Positions 51,559 to 60,561 of a stretch of 64,000 nt of DNA are shown here, in pieces. The stretch comes from JBEIQE01 sp040376705 (GTDB taxonomy: Bacteria > Pseudomonadota > Alphaproteobacteria > UBA2400). Position 1 is the stretch's first letter. Every line of letters begins with the position of its first letter. The position numbers and the translations under genes were made by a program. The notes beneath the pieces are model-generated. The model ran no database searches and had not been told where the DNA came from. It worked only from the letters and a program-made list of their open reading frames with translations. Location of the stretch: assembly GCA_040376705.1 (NCBI GenBank), contig JBEIQE010000001.1, positions 186,001-250,000 on the forward strand, given 5' to 3'.

Positions 51559-53748
51559 ATGACCGGTATCCTTATCGCTGCAATCATCATCGGCTTGATT
51601 GTTCTGGTTGGTGGCTTTGCGCTCTTCCTGCTGTTGCCTGTACTGATTGCAATTGTTGGCACATTGGCGCTGGTGGTGGTTATGGCGGTTGTTGCCATTC
51701 TCATGGTGCCTAACTTCATCACGCTTGATGGCTTCAAACCCGACATCATCAACATGCTCAAGCAGGCTACGGGTCGCGAAATTGCTATTGGCGGCCCGAT
51801 TGGGTTTACCGTATGGCCAGTGCTCGGCCTGCAGCTGCGCGATATTTCGATTGGCAATCCCAAGGGGGCAGATGACCCGATCATGCTCTCGGCGCAGGAG
51901 CTTGGCGTTGGCGTTACATTAAGCTCACTCATGGACCACCGCCTAGAGCTGCGCGAGCTGCGCCTTGTTGGTGGCCAGCTTAACCTGATGACCGATAGCC
52001 GTGGCCGCGGTAACTGGAACTTCAAGCCCACAGATGGCGAGGCTACCAGCACCGATAGCCTTGAATCGGCAACCGCTACATCTGATGAAACAACCCCAGC
52101 GAGTGCCTCGCCGGATGAGCAGTTCAGCATCAAGGATATCCAGATCGAAAAGATTGAGGTTGTCCGCACCAACATAAGCTACGATTCAGCTGAGGGGGAG
52201 CCGGTTGATCTCGATAACATCAACCTTGCTATCAGCATGCCGAGCCTTGATAAGCCACTTAACGTTACGGGTAGCGTCAGCTTGCGCGAGACGGAGGTCA
52301 AGATCGCGGGCACAGTGGATAAACCCCGCGCCGTGATGGATAACAAGGAAACACCGGTTAACTTCACCCTCAGCCTTGGCGGCGATCAGGTGAAACTTGA
52401 TGGTAACCTTCAAGGCACAGCTTTTAAGGGTAATCTTACGGCGGCAGTAGCCAATCTAACCAAGCTGGCCAGCTGGGCGGGCGGGGCGGCTACGCCTGTG
52501 CCATTCAGCACATTAAATATATCAACCGTGGTGGATGCGAATGCGACCCGCGCCAACCTGACCGATCTTGCCATCAAGCTTGATGATATGACGGTAGGCG
52601 GCAAGCTTTCGGCCAACTGGTCAGGCGCTCGCCCACGCCTGACGGCGGATGTGGACGTGAGTGCAATTAACCTCGACAAGCTCATGCCACCAGCCGCAGC
52701 TGCACCTGCTGGTAATACGTCTGCATCTACTGCAGCGCCTGATCTGAGCGTGCTCGACAAGTTTAATGCTGATATCACGGCACGTCTTGCGGGCCTTACA
52801 GTTAAAGGCGCTCAACTGGGCAGTACTACGGCAACGGTGACTATCAATAATGGCCGCATGCAGTCGGCAATTACACCCGCTGCGCTTTACGATGGTACAC
52901 TCGCGGTGAAGGCGGATGTCTCAGCTGCTGGCCGTGGCGGCCGCACGTTTAATGCGAATGTAGACCTCAAGGGCGTGCAGATTGGCCCCGTACTGGTGCA
53001 GTTTGCCGGCTCAGACCGTTTGAGCGGCCTTGGTGATCTCGCCATGAGCATCTCAGGCCCTATCGCCAATAGCGATGTGATGAAGCGTGAGCTTAACGGC
53101 AACGGTAGCTTCATCTTCCGTAATGGTGCCATCAAGGGTGTGAACATCCCGGCCATGATCCGTAACGCCAAGGGCATACTCTCGGGTCAGCGTGCCGCTA
53201 CCGAAAGCGGGCCGGTGCAGACCGACTTCACCGAGCTGACTGGCAGCTTCACCATTAATAACGGCGTAGTGAGCAATAACGATCTCAAGATGCTCTCGCC
53301 CTTGGTGCGTATCACCGGTCGTGGTACCGCCAGCCTGCCGCAGAGCAATGTGAACTATCGGGTTGAAGCTGCACTGGTGGCCGACCTTTCGGGTCAGGGC
53401 GGCGTGATGGAGCGCCGCGGGTTGATTATTCCCATCAACGTGCGCGGACCGTTCTCAGCCCTCAAGTATGAGCCTGACCTGCAGGGCCTGGTGCTGGGTA
53501 ATATCGGTGCTGCCCGCGATGTTGGCACGGCGATTGAGAGTCTCGGCACCAAGGATGGCCAGCGCAACATGCGTGAAGGCCTGAAGAACATGCTGGGCCT
53601 GCCCAGCCGCCAGCCTGCGCCAGCGACGACTACAACAAGTCCTACCGAAGGTGCCGCCCCAGCTGAGCCTGCGGCCGCTCCGCCAGCACCGGCTTCGCCA
53701 CCGCCGCCGCCGCCGCGCGATGTTTTGCGTGATCTGCTAACGCGTTGA
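51559..53748 (+). CDS. AsmA-family protein
   Basis: A 729-residue AsmA-like protein. The N-terminus contains a long hydrophobic stretch (ILIAAIIIGLIVLVGGFALF and onward to about residue 50, perhaps two passes), then the AsmA core: IGGPIGFTVWPVLGLQLRDI, VGVTLSSLMDHRLELRELRL. Repeating strand blocks of the chorein-like groove follow, and the typical C-terminal AsmA_2 region holds LNGNGSFIFRNGAIKGVNIP. The end is Pro/Ala-rich. Such proteins bridge the periplasm and are linked to outer-membrane lipid homeostasis. GGAGG precedes the ATG. A terminator-like hairpin follows. Confidence 0.88.
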   Translation: MTGILIAAIIIGLIVLVGGFALFLLLPVLIAIVGTLALVVVMAVVAILMVPNFITLDGFKPDIINMLKQATGREIAIGGPIGFTVWPVLGLQLRDISIGNPKGADDPIMLSAQELGVGVTLSSLMDHRLELRELRLVGGQLNLMTDSRGRGNWNFKPTDGEATSTDSLESATATSDETTPASASPDEQFSIKDIQIEKIEVVRTNISYDSAEGEPVDLDNINLAISMPSLDKPLNVTGSVSLRETEVKIAGTVDKPRAVMDNKETPVNFTLSLGGDQVKLDGNLQGTAFKGNLTAAVANLTKLASWAGGAATPVPFSTLNISTVVDANATRANLTDLAIKLDDMTVGGKLSANWSGARPRLTADVDVSAINLDKLMPPAAAAPAGNTSASTAAPDLSVLDKFNADITARLAGLTVKGAQLGSTTATVTINNGRMQSAITPAALYDGTLAVKADVSAAGRGGRTFNANVDLKGVQIGPVLVQFAGSDRLSGLGDLAMSISGPIANSDVMKRELNGNGSFIFRNGAIKGVNIPAMIRNAKGILSGQRAATESGPVQTDFTELTGSFTINNGVVSNNDLKMLSPLVRITGRGTASLPQSNVNYRVEAALVADLSGQGGVMERRGLIIPINVRGPFSALKYEPDLQGLVLGNIGAARDVGTAIESLGTKDGQRNMREGLKNMLGLPSRQPAPATTTTSPTEGAAPAEPAAAPPAPASPPPPPPRDVLRDLLTR

Positions 53749-53766
53749 TAAACAACATTTTCTATA

Positions 53767-53800
53767 TTCCCCCTTTTCTGAGGTTTCAGAAGAGGGGGAA
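53767..53800. terminator. hairpin after the AsmA gene
   Basis: TTCCCCCTTTTCTGA and TCAGAAGAGGGGGAA form a 15-pair stem with one G-T wobble around GGTT. No clean T run follows, so it may act as a weak terminator or RNA 3' stabiliser. Confidence 0.6.
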
Positions 53801-53949
53801 TGTTTGACTTAAAGGCGGGTTTCGGCTAAAAACCGCGCACTTTCCGTGAATGTGGATTGGCCGTTGTTGGTCATCTCCCTCCTTTAACTAGGGCTAGCGG
53901 GACAATAGGCACCAGCCTCAAGGCCGGGCCACAACAAGAAGGTAATGAT

Positions 53950-54567
53950 ATGTCAAAGCGCAGTTCAGTTAAGTTCAAGATCGACCGCCGGCTCGGCGTC
54001 AATCTCTGGGGCCGCAACAAGAGCCCCGTTGCCAAAGGCCGCGAAGGTGGTCCCGGCCAGCATGGCCAGCGCCGCAAGAAGCTGACCGACTACGGCACCC
54101 AGCTGCAGGCCAAGCAGAAAATCAAGGGTTACTACGCGAACATTGGCGAGCGCCAGTTCCGCAAGTACTACCATGAAGCCATGCGTCGTCGTGGCGACAA
54201 CGGCGAAATTCTCATCCAGCTGCTCGAGCGCCGCCTCGACGCTGTGATCTACCGCATGAAGTTTGCTCCGACCCCGTTCGCAGCCCGTCAGCTGGTTAGC
54301 CACGGCCATATCAAGGTCAACGGCAAGCGCGTAACCATTCCTTCGTACAGCGTTAAGGATGGCGACACTGTTGAGGTTCGTGAAAAGAGCAAGCAGCTCA
54401 CTCTCATCCTCGGCGCGACACAGAGCGCAGAGCGTGAAGTTCCCGACTACGTACAGGTCGATCACGGCAGCATGAAGGGCACGTTCGTTCGTGGTCCGAA
54501 GCTGGCCGACGTTCCGTACCCTGTTAAGATGGAACCGAACCTGGTTATCGAATTCTACTCGCGCTAA
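53950..54567 (+). CDS. rpsD: 30S ribosomal protein S4
   Basis: A 205-residue S4 of alphaproteobacterial form, [20 protein letters not shown]. It binds 16S rRNA early in 30S assembly; in some bacteria it also represses its own operon. The S4 RNA-binding domain ([38 protein letters not shown]) lies in the middle and the conserved NLVIEFYSR ends it. ATG 53950 has AAGGT upstream; an upstream in-frame extension is unlikely. The roughly 150-base leader after the hairpin could carry a self-regulatory element. A terminator follows. Confidence 0.97.
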   Translation: MSKRSSVKFKIDRRLGVNLWGRNKSPVAKGREGGPGQHGQRRKKLTDYGTQLQAKQKIKGYYANIGERQFRKYYHEAMRRRGDNGEILIQLLERRLDAVIYRMKFAPTPFAARQLVSHGHIKVNGKRVTIPSYSVKDGDTVEVREKSKQLTLILGATQSAEREVPDYVQVDHGSMKGTFVRGPKLADVPYPVKMEPNLVIEFYSR

Positions 54568-54590
54568 TCCGCGAAACTATATTGCGAAGA

Positions 54591-54617
54591 GGGCTGCCTT
54601 TACCGGCGGCCCTTTTT
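54591..54617 (+). terminator. intrinsic terminator after rpsD
   Basis: GGGCTGCC and GGCGGCCC form an 8-pair stem (one U-G) around a six-base loop, followed by a T run. Confidence 0.9.
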
Positions 54618-54668
54618 GTTGGCTAAAAGCTCTGCCATGCTCACCCTCATAAACAGGGAGTTGGGCAT

Positions 54669-55223
54669 ATGCGTAAATTACTGGTCGCGCTGGCAGCAAC
54701 CGCCAGCTTTGGCGCTCTCGCAGCACACGAGGAAAGCGATACAGAAGGGGCGCGGCCACGTCTTACCGCCACGCTGGCGCATCGTGCACAGCTTTGCCCA
54801 TCCCAGTTTGATGGCGATGCCGCAAGTGGTGAGCTTATAAATGCCCAAATGCCAGAACTGGTTGCCGATACCGCGTTCAGATGGGCTTATGCGATTGCTT
54901 CAAACGGTCTTACGGCCTGCGTTGACAGCCGTTTGCGCAATATGCAGCTTGAAGATGGCCGCAGCGTTATTGCCAGTCTGCATCTGGGGGAGGGGCGCGT
55001 GCGCCTTAACCCCAAGGCAGAAAGCGACGAAGCGCTCGATATGGCAGGCAAGGGGGTAGCTGAAGCCCTGAAGCAAATTCAGATGCGGGGTGGGCCGCGA
55101 CCACCTGCGCATATGCTGGTGGCTTTGGCCGTGGTCGAGGACAGGCAATCCGCCAGCGGATTTACCATCGTGCCCAATGACAGGAATGTGCTGAAGGCGT
55201 TTAGGCCTGCTGCTGCGCCGTAA
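54669..55223 (+). CDS. secreted hypothetical protein
   Basis: A 184-residue protein with a signal peptide (RKLLVALAATASFGALA, cleaved near residue 19). The mature domain has two cysteines (near residues 43 and 83), a helix AFRWAYAIASNGLTACVDSR, and a HIVE-like acidic stretch, DEALDMAGKGVAEALKQIQM. GGGAG lies about 8 bases before the ATG. No family was recognised. Its tail overlaps the convergent grxD gene by 23 bases. Confidence 0.6.
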   Translation: MRKLLVALAATASFGALAAHEESDTEGARPRLTATLAHRAQLCPSQFDGDAASGELINAQMPELVADTAFRWAYAIASNGLTACVDSRLRNMQLEDGRSVIASLHLGEGRVRLNPKAESDEALDMAGKGVAEALKQIQMRGGPRPPAHMLVALAVVEDRQSASGFTIVPNDRNVLKAFRPAAAP

Positions 55224-55545
55224 AGATGCCGTTCTTTTGCATCAGCTCGGTCAGTTCGCCGGTCTGGTACATTTCGCGCACGATATCGCAGCCGCCAATA
55301 AACTGGCTCTTCACGAACATCTGCGGCAGGGTCGGCCAGTTGCTGAACTGCTTGATACCATCACGCAGGGCAGGGTCGGTGAGCACATCGACACCCTTGA
55401 ACTTCACGCCCATATGGTTGAGCACCTGCACTACGGCAGCAGAGAAACCGCACTGCGGGAAGGCAGGGGTGCCCTTCATATAGAGCACAACTTCATTGTT
55501 GCTCAGGTCGTGACGGATCTGGTCGAAAACAGGGTTTTTGTTCAT
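55201..55545 (-). CDS. grxD: monothiol glutaredoxin, Grx4 type
   Basis: A 114-residue monothiol glutaredoxin. The CGFS active site is at residues 32-35 in AFPQCGFSAAVVQVL. VLYMKGTP supplies the glutathione-binding lysine, and WPTLPQMFVKSQFIGGCDIV the TVP-like segment and GG. It binds a glutathione-ligated [2Fe-2S] cluster and moves iron-sulphur clusters. The bolA gene 11 bases upstream encodes its usual partner. The pair is the standard Grx4-BolA unit of alphaproteobacteria. Confidence 0.95.
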   Translation of the reverse strand: MNKNPVFDQIRHDLSNNEVVLYMKGTPAFPQCGFSAAVVQVLNHMGVKFKGVDVLTDPALRDGIKQFSNWPTLPQMFVKSQFIGGCDIVREMYQTGELTELMQKNGIFTAQQQA

Positions 55546-55556
55546 GGTGGTGCTCC

Positions 55557-55805
55557 TTAAGCTGTGGTGGCCGGCATTTCGGCAGATGTGTGAATGGCAA
55601 GCGCATGCAGCTCGCGGCCGACGGTACCCTTCAGGGCGGCATAGACCAGCTGGTGCTGCTGAACGCGTGAAAGGCCGCGGAAGGCGGTAGAATGGATATG
55701 GGCTTCGTAATGGTCGCCGTCGCCGCGCAGGTCTTTAATCACCACATGGGCGCCGGGCAGACCGTCTTTGAGCATGCGCTCGAGTGCGTGTTGTTCCATC
55801 GGCAT
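55557..55805 (-). CDS. BolA-family protein
   Basis: An 82-residue BolA-like protein: PGAHVVIKDLRGDGDHYEAH, SRVQQHQLVYAALKGTVGRE and LHALAIHTSA give the KH-like fold with the conserved histidine. It pairs with the monothiol glutaredoxin encoded just after it and shares an [2Fe-2S] cluster with it. The start at 55805 has AGAGGTG 6 bases upstream; a GTG earlier adds three residues. The order bolA then grxD, on the same strand, is the alphaproteobacterial norm. Confidence 0.9.
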   Translation of the reverse strand: MPMEQHALERMLKDGLPGAHVVIKDLRGDGDHYEAHIHSTAFRGLSRVQQHQLVYAALKGTVGRELHALAIHTSAEMPATTA

Positions 55806-55907
55806 AAACGCCACCTCTTTGCTTAAAAGTAAGGCAGCAATCTACCCTCGGCCAGCCCCGAAAGGCAAGAGTTGTGCGTTAATAAAAATACCAGTAAATA
55901 CAGGGCT

Positions 55908-56534
55908 ATGACGACTGACTGGAAAGAAACCATGGCGCAAGCCGCCCGCGATGCCGGTCTAGCCCCCAAGGTAGACCGCTTCTTCTTCCTTCGGCATGGC
56001 GAGACCGAATACAACCGCCGCCACATTGTACAGGGCTGGGCCGACATTCCGCTTAACTTTACCGGCGAGCAACAGGCCCATAAAGCCGCCGAAGTTGTTA
56101 AAGGTGCTGGTATAAGCCATATCATTACCAGCCCCTTGGGCCGCGCGCGCCGTACCGCCGAAATTGTTAGTGCTGCTGCTGGTGTGCCGATTCACGGGCT
56201 CGACGAGCGCCTGCGCGAAAAGTCGTTCGGCGAGTATGAGCATAATCAGGATCCTACGCCGTCGGTCTGGACGCGGCAGGACAGGGGCGCCGAGAGCTAC
56301 ACTGACTTTGCAAACCGTATCGTGGCTGGGCTTAACGATGCGCTGGTGGGTGGCGTGCCGCTGGTCGTGGCGCATGGTGGCTCACGCCGCATCATGCTTT
56401 GGGCGTTGGGGCTCGATGTGAAGGGGCCCGCCATGGGCAACGCCGTACCGCTGGAACTCACCCGTGTTAATAACCAGTGGTCTGTTAACGTGTTGGCGAG
56501 TCTGGCTGGCAATGCCGATACCTCCACACCTTAA
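55908..56534 (+). CDS. histidine phosphatase-superfamily protein
   Basis: A 208-residue phosphatase with the full motif set: RHGETEYNRRHIVQGW (catalytic RHG), SPLGRARRTAE (second arginine), the acid in EKSFGEYEHN, and VVAHGGSRRIMLWA (second histidine). It resembles cobalamin-pathway or phosphoglycerate-mutase-like phosphatases in the Q-G-W-x-D motif GWADIPLNFTG. The substrate is unknown. ATG 55908 was preferred over an earlier frame; CAGGG precedes it. It is divergent from bolA, with about 100 bases between. Confidence 0.85.
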   Translation: MTTDWKETMAQAARDAGLAPKVDRFFFLRHGETEYNRRHIVQGWADIPLNFTGEQQAHKAAEVVKGAGISHIITSPLGRARRTAEIVSAAAGVPIHGLDERLREKSFGEYEHNQDPTPSVWTRQDRGAESYTDFANRIVAGLNDALVGGVPLVVAHGGSRRIMLWALGLDVKGPAMGNAVPLELTRVNNQWSVNVLASLAGNADTSTP

Positions 56535-56656
56535 TTCCCCACGCCTTAATCCCCAAGTATTTAGTTAAGATCGTTCACAGCGCGTTGACAGCGATTTGTC
56601 TGCGCCGTACGCATGAACACGCAAATTCAACTGGGCGATTTTTATCGGGGGATAAA

Positions 56657-57754
56657 ATGGAATTCTGGCGCGCTGAACAAGATATGACACCTTTGGCCGG
56701 GCAAATTTATCAGGCATGGCATGGTATGCGCGGTCTACTCGCCGACATGCGTGTGAACACCGAGTATCAGGGGGCAGTACAGCTGCTCAGCCAGTTTGCG
56801 CAACTCAACCTAAAAAAGTATGGCATCGAGCAGTTGGGCGTCATTGCGACTGGTATGCGTGATGGCGAGTTTGCCGACCGTATTACCAAAGGTCCCAACG
56901 CTTCTTTCACCAAAGAGCAGATTTCCCCTAACTGGTTACTTTGGTGGGGGGTACAGCTGGGTGGTACACCAGTGGTTGAATATTCTGATCGTGGCAAGAT
57001 GCGCGATGGTCCGGCCAAAGTTCTACCTGATCTGCCAACCCGTGAGTTGCGCGATCGTTTTGGCAATAATCTGTCAGCTTTACAGGTGATGAGTATTGTC
57101 TGCATGGCCGCCAAAAAAATGCCAGCCTCTCGCTGGGCGCGTGACATGAGTATTGCCATTAATGCGGCTACCCACAAGTTCGCCCTCGAGCAGGGTATGG
57201 AAAGCCGCCTCAAGCAGCTGACCGCTGAAATTCCAAGCGTAAGCAAGCAACAGCTCGGCGATATGTTTGAGCATCTCAAGACCAATCGTGATCGAGCCGT
57301 AGGGAGTAAGGTGGACGATAACCCGTTGGTCGAAAGTCTTGAAAAGCAGGTGCGTCGTCTTACCCGCGCCCAGCAGGTTGCGGGTACAGCCGCCAAGGAC
57401 ATCAGCTCATTGGTGAAGCAGAGCACAACCGGCCTGTTTGCCGATGAAGAAGGTGGCCCGAGCGTTACCTTTAACGATCTGATCCGCGGCGCGAATGAAG
57501 CCCAGCTGCGCGAAGCTTTTGCTCTGATCGGCAACAAGTTGGGCACACAGCCTGCGGCTGCACCCGCTTTGCCAGCACCTGCCGCTCCTGCTGCAGTTGT
57601 TACACCTGAGACAGCGCTGGTTGCATCCGTCGCTGGCGATAAGGTTTCAGATAAGCCTGAGGCCAAGACAGCAGCAGCTAAAAAGCCTGCCGCGAAGAAG
57701 ACGGCCCCTAAAAAGACGGCTGCGAGCAGAACAAAGGCACCTGCAGCAAAGTAA
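56657..57754 (+). CDS. protein with a histone H1-like lysine/alanine tail
   Basis: A 365-residue protein of two parts. The first 300 residues are soluble and largely helical, with ISPNWLLWWGVQLGGTPVVE, a helical segment from ALQVMSIVCMAAKKMPASRW and EIPSVSKQQLGDMFEHLKTN, and no recognised domain. After an Ala/Pro linker, the last 30 residues are K-A-P-rich with repeats of the type AAKKPAAKKTAPKKTA, like the histone-H1 / AlgP / Hc1 tails that bind DNA without sequence specificity. GGGGGAT precedes ATG 56657. A terminator follows. A nucleoid or DNA-associated role is inferred from the tail only. Confidence 0.65.
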   Translation: MEFWRAEQDMTPLAGQIYQAWHGMRGLLADMRVNTEYQGAVQLLSQFAQLNLKKYGIEQLGVIATGMRDGEFADRITKGPNASFTKEQISPNWLLWWGVQLGGTPVVEYSDRGKMRDGPAKVLPDLPTRELRDRFGNNLSALQVMSIVCMAAKKMPASRWARDMSIAINAATHKFALEQGMESRLKQLTAEIPSVSKQQLGDMFEHLKTNRDRAVGSKVDDNPLVESLEKQVRRLTRAQQVAGTAAKDISSLVKQSTTGLFADEEGGPSVTFNDLIRGANEAQLREAFALIGNKLGTQPAAAPALPAPAAPAAVVTPETALVASVAGDKVSDKPEAKTAAAKKPAAKKTAPKKTAASRTKAPAAK

Positions 57755-57773
57755 GCAGTAGAAAGAACTTATA

Positions 57774-57805
57774 AAAACAGGAGCGCTTAGCGGCGTTCCT
57801 GTTTT
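57774..57805. terminator. bidirectional intrinsic terminator
   Basis: AAAACAGGAGCGC and GCGTTCCTGTTTT form a 13-pair stem with one wobble around TTAGCG. A/T runs on both sides let it serve the H1-tailed gene and the convergent purC. Confidence 0.92.
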
Positions 57806-57808
57806 GCT

Positions 57809-58549
57809 TTAGGGGGAAGCCACAACTTCGATTGGACCAACCTCGGGCGCGATGCCAAGGCGGCGTGCAACCTCTTGGTAGGCCTCGGCCACACCGCCCA
57901 TCTTCAGGGTCAGGCGGTCGTGGTCATAACGCTCGTTGGTCTTGATATCCCAAAGGCGGCAGGTATCCGGGCTGATTTCATCAGCTAGCACAATACGCAG
58001 CTGGTCGCCCTCATACTGGCGGCCAAACTCGCAACGGAAATCAACCAGACGTAAACCAGCACCCAGGAACAGGCCTGAGAGATAGTCGTTAATACGCAGG
58101 GCATTGCCGACCATGTCGTCAAGATCTTGCGGCTCGGCCCAACCAAAGCAGGTGATATGCTCTTCGGTTACGAGTGGATTTTTTAACTCTTCAGATTTAT
58201 AGTAATACTCAACTACCGAGCGCGGCAGTACCGTACCCTCGGGAATGTTAAAGCGTGTGGCGAACGAGCCGGCAGCCGCATTTCGCACCATCACCTGCAC
58301 CGGTACAATTTCAAGTTCGCGAATAAGCTGCTCGCGCATGTTGAGACGGCGAATGAGGTGAGTAGGAATGCCCATGTCATTAAGACGGGTCATCAGATAT
58401 TCGGAGATACGGTTGGAGAGCACACCTTTGCCGGAGATTTCGCCCCCGGGGGCATCGTCCTTGAACGACTGGATCAGGGTGCCGGGCTCGGGACCTTCGA
58501 ACAGGACCTTGCTTTTTCCCTCGTAAATACGGCGGCGACGATTATTCAT
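57809..58549 (-). CDS. purC: SAICAR synthetase
   Basis: A 246-residue phosphoribosylaminoimidazole-succinocarboxamide synthase, which ligates aspartate to CAIR in purine synthesis using [23 protein letters not shown] is the N-terminal ATP strand, [20 protein letters not shown] the substrate part, [11 protein letters not shown] and [14 protein letters not shown] the signatures. The length is normal for the single-domain bacterial enzyme. It shares a terminator with the gene on the other side and is divergent from a DUF1476 gene, as in many alphaproteobacteria. Confidence 0.95.
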   Translation of the reverse strand: MNNRRRRIYEGKSKVLFEGPEPGTLIQSFKDDAPGGEISGKGVLSNRISEYLMTRLNDMGIPTHLIRRLNMREQLIRELEIVPVQVMVRNAAAGSFATRFNIPEGTVLPRSVVEYYYKSEELKNPLVTEEHITCFGWAEPQDLDDMVGNALRINDYLSGLFLGAGLRLVDFRCEFGRQYEGDQLRIVLADEISPDTCRLWDIKTNERYDHDRLTLKMGGVAEAYQEVARRLGIAPEVGPIEVVASP

Positions 58550-58632
58550 CGGGTTTCTATAGCAATATCAATGGCCCTTCACAACAGCCGTAACTGGCTC
58601 TATATGATAACCACCATTTAAGGAGCGAAAAC

Positions 58633-58953
58633 ATGAGCTTGGACGACCGCAAAAATGCTTTTGAAAACAAGTACAAGCACGACGAAGAGCTGAAATTCAA
58701 GGTCGATGCCCGTTTGGCCAAGCTTTTCGGCCTTTGGATTGCCGAGCAGCTGGGCCTTGGCGAAGAGCAGGCAACTGCTTATGGCAAGCAGATGGTCATG
58801 ACCCAGATGGATAGTCCGGGCAATGATGACATCATCGATAAGGGCCTGTCCGACCTCAAGGCTGCGGGTAAGGATTTTGCCCGCCACACGCTCGAGACAC
58901 AGATCGGCCATCTCGAGGCCAAGGCTAAAGAACAGATCATGTCTGAGAGCTAA
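58633..58953 (+). CDS. DUF1476 family, F1-ATPase zeta-subunit-like protein
   Basis: A 106-residue helical protein of the DUF1476 family, which includes the zeta subunit of Paracoccus F1F0-ATPase, an inhibitor that blocks ATP hydrolysis. MSLDDRKNAFENKYKHDEEL is the diagnostic start with the inhibitory N-terminal helix, and LWIAEQLGL plus YGKQMVMTQMDSPG follow. Divergence from purC matches known neighbourhoods. The inhibitory role is by family only. A small membrane protein gene begins at the base after its stop. Confidence 0.88.
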   Translation: MSLDDRKNAFENKYKHDEELKFKVDARLAKLFGLWIAEQLGLGEEQATAYGKQMVMTQMDSPGNDDIIDKGLSDLKAAGKDFARHTLETQIGHLEAKAKEQIMSES

Positions 58954-59397
58954 GTGAGCAGCTCATTAGGTTATCTTACTGCAGTAGCTGCGGCTGTTAT
59001 CTGGGGCTTGGTCTATGCCGTGCGGCAGAAGACTTTGCCTTTTATCAGCCCGCTGGGGATGATGTTTGTGAGCGCTGTTGTCACACTTGTGCTTATTACC
59101 CCTATTATTCTCATGAACCGCAGCCACCTCAGCCAGATTGCCGCCGCCAAATGGAGCGATATTGGCTGGGTTCTCCTGGCCAGCGTTATTTCGTTTGTTG
59201 CCCTTTGGCTGTTGTTTGTGAGTATTGAAAAGCTTGGCGCCACTACAGCAGCGATGATCGAGATCAGCTATCCGCTGTTCGTGGTGTTGTTTTGCTGGTT
59301 ACTGATGGGCACAACGGTGAACTGGGCCGTGCTGGTGGGCGGCGCGCTTATCTTCTGTGGTAGCTGCGTAATCATGCTTTTCGGGAAGTCGTCCTGA
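58954..59397 (+). CDS. half-size EamA/DMT-family transporter-like protein
   Basis: A 147-residue membrane protein with five hydrophobic segments, equal to one EamA domain (YLTAVAAAVIWGLVYAVRQK through VGGALIFCGSCVIMLFG). Full-size family members have two such domains, so this one would work as a dimer or be a short relative of EmrE-type exporters. Starts with GTG directly after the DUF1476 stop (TAAGTG), hence coupled. The substrate is unknown. The tail overlaps the convergent phosphatase gene by 26 bases. Confidence 0.75.
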   Translation: MSSSLGYLTAVAAAVIWGLVYAVRQKTLPFISPLGMMFVSAVVTLVLITPIILMNRSHLSQIAAAKWSDIGWVLLASVISFVALWLLFVSIEKLGATTAAMIEISYPLFVVLFCWLLMGTTVNWAVLVGGALIFCGSCVIMLFGKSS

Positions 59398-59827
59398 TTT
59401 CATCCAGCAGTTTCTTACAGCCAAGTTCAATCATGTCTGCCACATCCTTAAAAGCCTGCGCACCATCATAATACGGATCGGGTATGTCCTGACCCTCCAT
59501 AAACATACGTAATTGCGACTTGCTGCCTTTATGCTGGCGGCGCTGCAGGGCGGCCATATGCCCGCTATCCATGGCGATGATGATATCAAAAATATCAAAA
59601 TCCTCCGGTACCACATTACGGGCACGCAGGCCGCTAATATCGTAGCCCAAAGAGAGGGCGGCTTGCTGGCTGCGGCGGTCCGGCGGCTCACCGATATGCG
59701 CACTGGCAACACCTGCTGAATCAACCTCAATATCGGTAATACCAGCCTTGGCCAGCATGTCGCGCAGCATGCCATCGGCAGTGGGCGAGCGGCAGATGTT
59801 ACCGGTGCAGACGAACATGATTCTCAT
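59372..59827 (-). CDS. low-molecular-weight protein-tyrosine phosphatase
   Basis: A 151-residue LMW-PTP. The catalytic loop CTGNICRSP gives C7 and R13 of the C-x5-R signature, and the general-acid aspartate is in DIPDPYYDGAQAF. The family dephosphorylates tyrosine on proteins, in bacteria often partners of tyrosine kinases in polysaccharide export; arsenate reductase is a related activity, but the DPY motif argues for the phosphatase. Its start overlaps the radC stop by one base (TAATG), and the pair follows map. Confidence 0.92.
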   Translation of the reverse strand: MRIMFVCTGNICRSPTADGMLRDMLAKAGITDIEVDSAGVASAHIGEPPDRRSQQAALSLGYDISGLRARNVVPEDFDIFDIIIAMDSGHMAALQRRQHKGSKSQLRMFMEGQDIPDPYYDGAQAFKDVADMIELGCKKLLDEIRTTSRKA

Positions 59828-60561
59828 TACATCAGGCCTAGCGACTTGAGGCTGGCGTGCTTCTTGCGACTGATGATCAGGTGGTCATGCACCCTGATAC
59901 CCATGGGCGAGGCCGCAGCGATAATGTCATGCGTCAGCTCGATATCTGCCTTGCTCGGGGTAGGGTCGCCCGAAGGGTGATTATGCACAAGGATGATAGC
60001 TGAAGCACCAAGGTCGAGTGCGCGCTTTACAATTTCGCGCGGATAGGCGGGGGTGTGGTTAACCGTGCCGCGCTGTTGCAACTCGTCCGACATCACGCGG
60101 TTCTTGTTATCAAGGAAGATGAGGCGGAACTGTTCCACCTTTTCGGCACCCATAATGGCCTGGCAGTAGGCCAACAGCTGATCCCAGCTGTTGATAACCG
60201 GCTGGTCTTTCACCTGGGCCTTAAGCCCGCGTATGGCCACTTCGCCAATACTGCGCAGGGCCACGATAACGCCGTCTGTCAGTCCGAAAACCTCAAGCCG
60301 TGCAGCAGGCGCGCGCACCAGCGACCAGAGATCGCCAAATTCCTGCAGCAGCTCTTTGGCTAGCGGTTTTACGTCGCGGCGGGGAATGGCAAGGCCGAGG
60401 ACGATCTCGAGTAGTTCATAGTCCTGCAAGCCATCCGGATTATCCATAAAGCGCGCACGCAAACGCGCGCGGTGGCCAGCGTAGTGTGGCTCGTCTTTGT
60501 TGGAGGCTTCCTCAGTAGGGAGGCTTGTGGAGGCCGGTTGGCGAGAGAGTGAAGATTTCAT
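59827..60561 (-). CDS. radC: RadC/JAB-domain protein
   Basis: A 244-residue RadC-family protein with an N-terminal helix-hairpin-helix-like part (HYAGHRARLRARFMDN) and a C-terminal JAB/MPN metalloprotease-like domain: VHNHPSGDPTPSKAD supplies the JAMM histidines and aspartate. The E. coli name suggests DNA repair, but the family's biochemical role is not settled. The start lies 50 bases inside the end of map, and the stop overlaps the phosphatase start. The three form a compact operon map, radC, phosphatase, conserved in alphaproteobacteria for the first two. Confidence 0.88.
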   Translation of the reverse strand: MKSSLSRQPASTSLPTEEASNKDEPHYAGHRARLRARFMDNPDGLQDYELLEIVLGLAIPRRDVKPLAKELLQEFGDLWSLVRAPAARLEVFGLTDGVIVALRSIGEVAIRGLKAQVKDQPVINSWDQLLAYCQAIMGAEKVEQFRLIFLDNKNRVMSDELQQRGTVNHTPAYPREIVKRALDLGASAIILVHNHPSGDPTPSKADIELTHDIIAAASPMGIRVHDHLIISRKKHASLKSLGLM

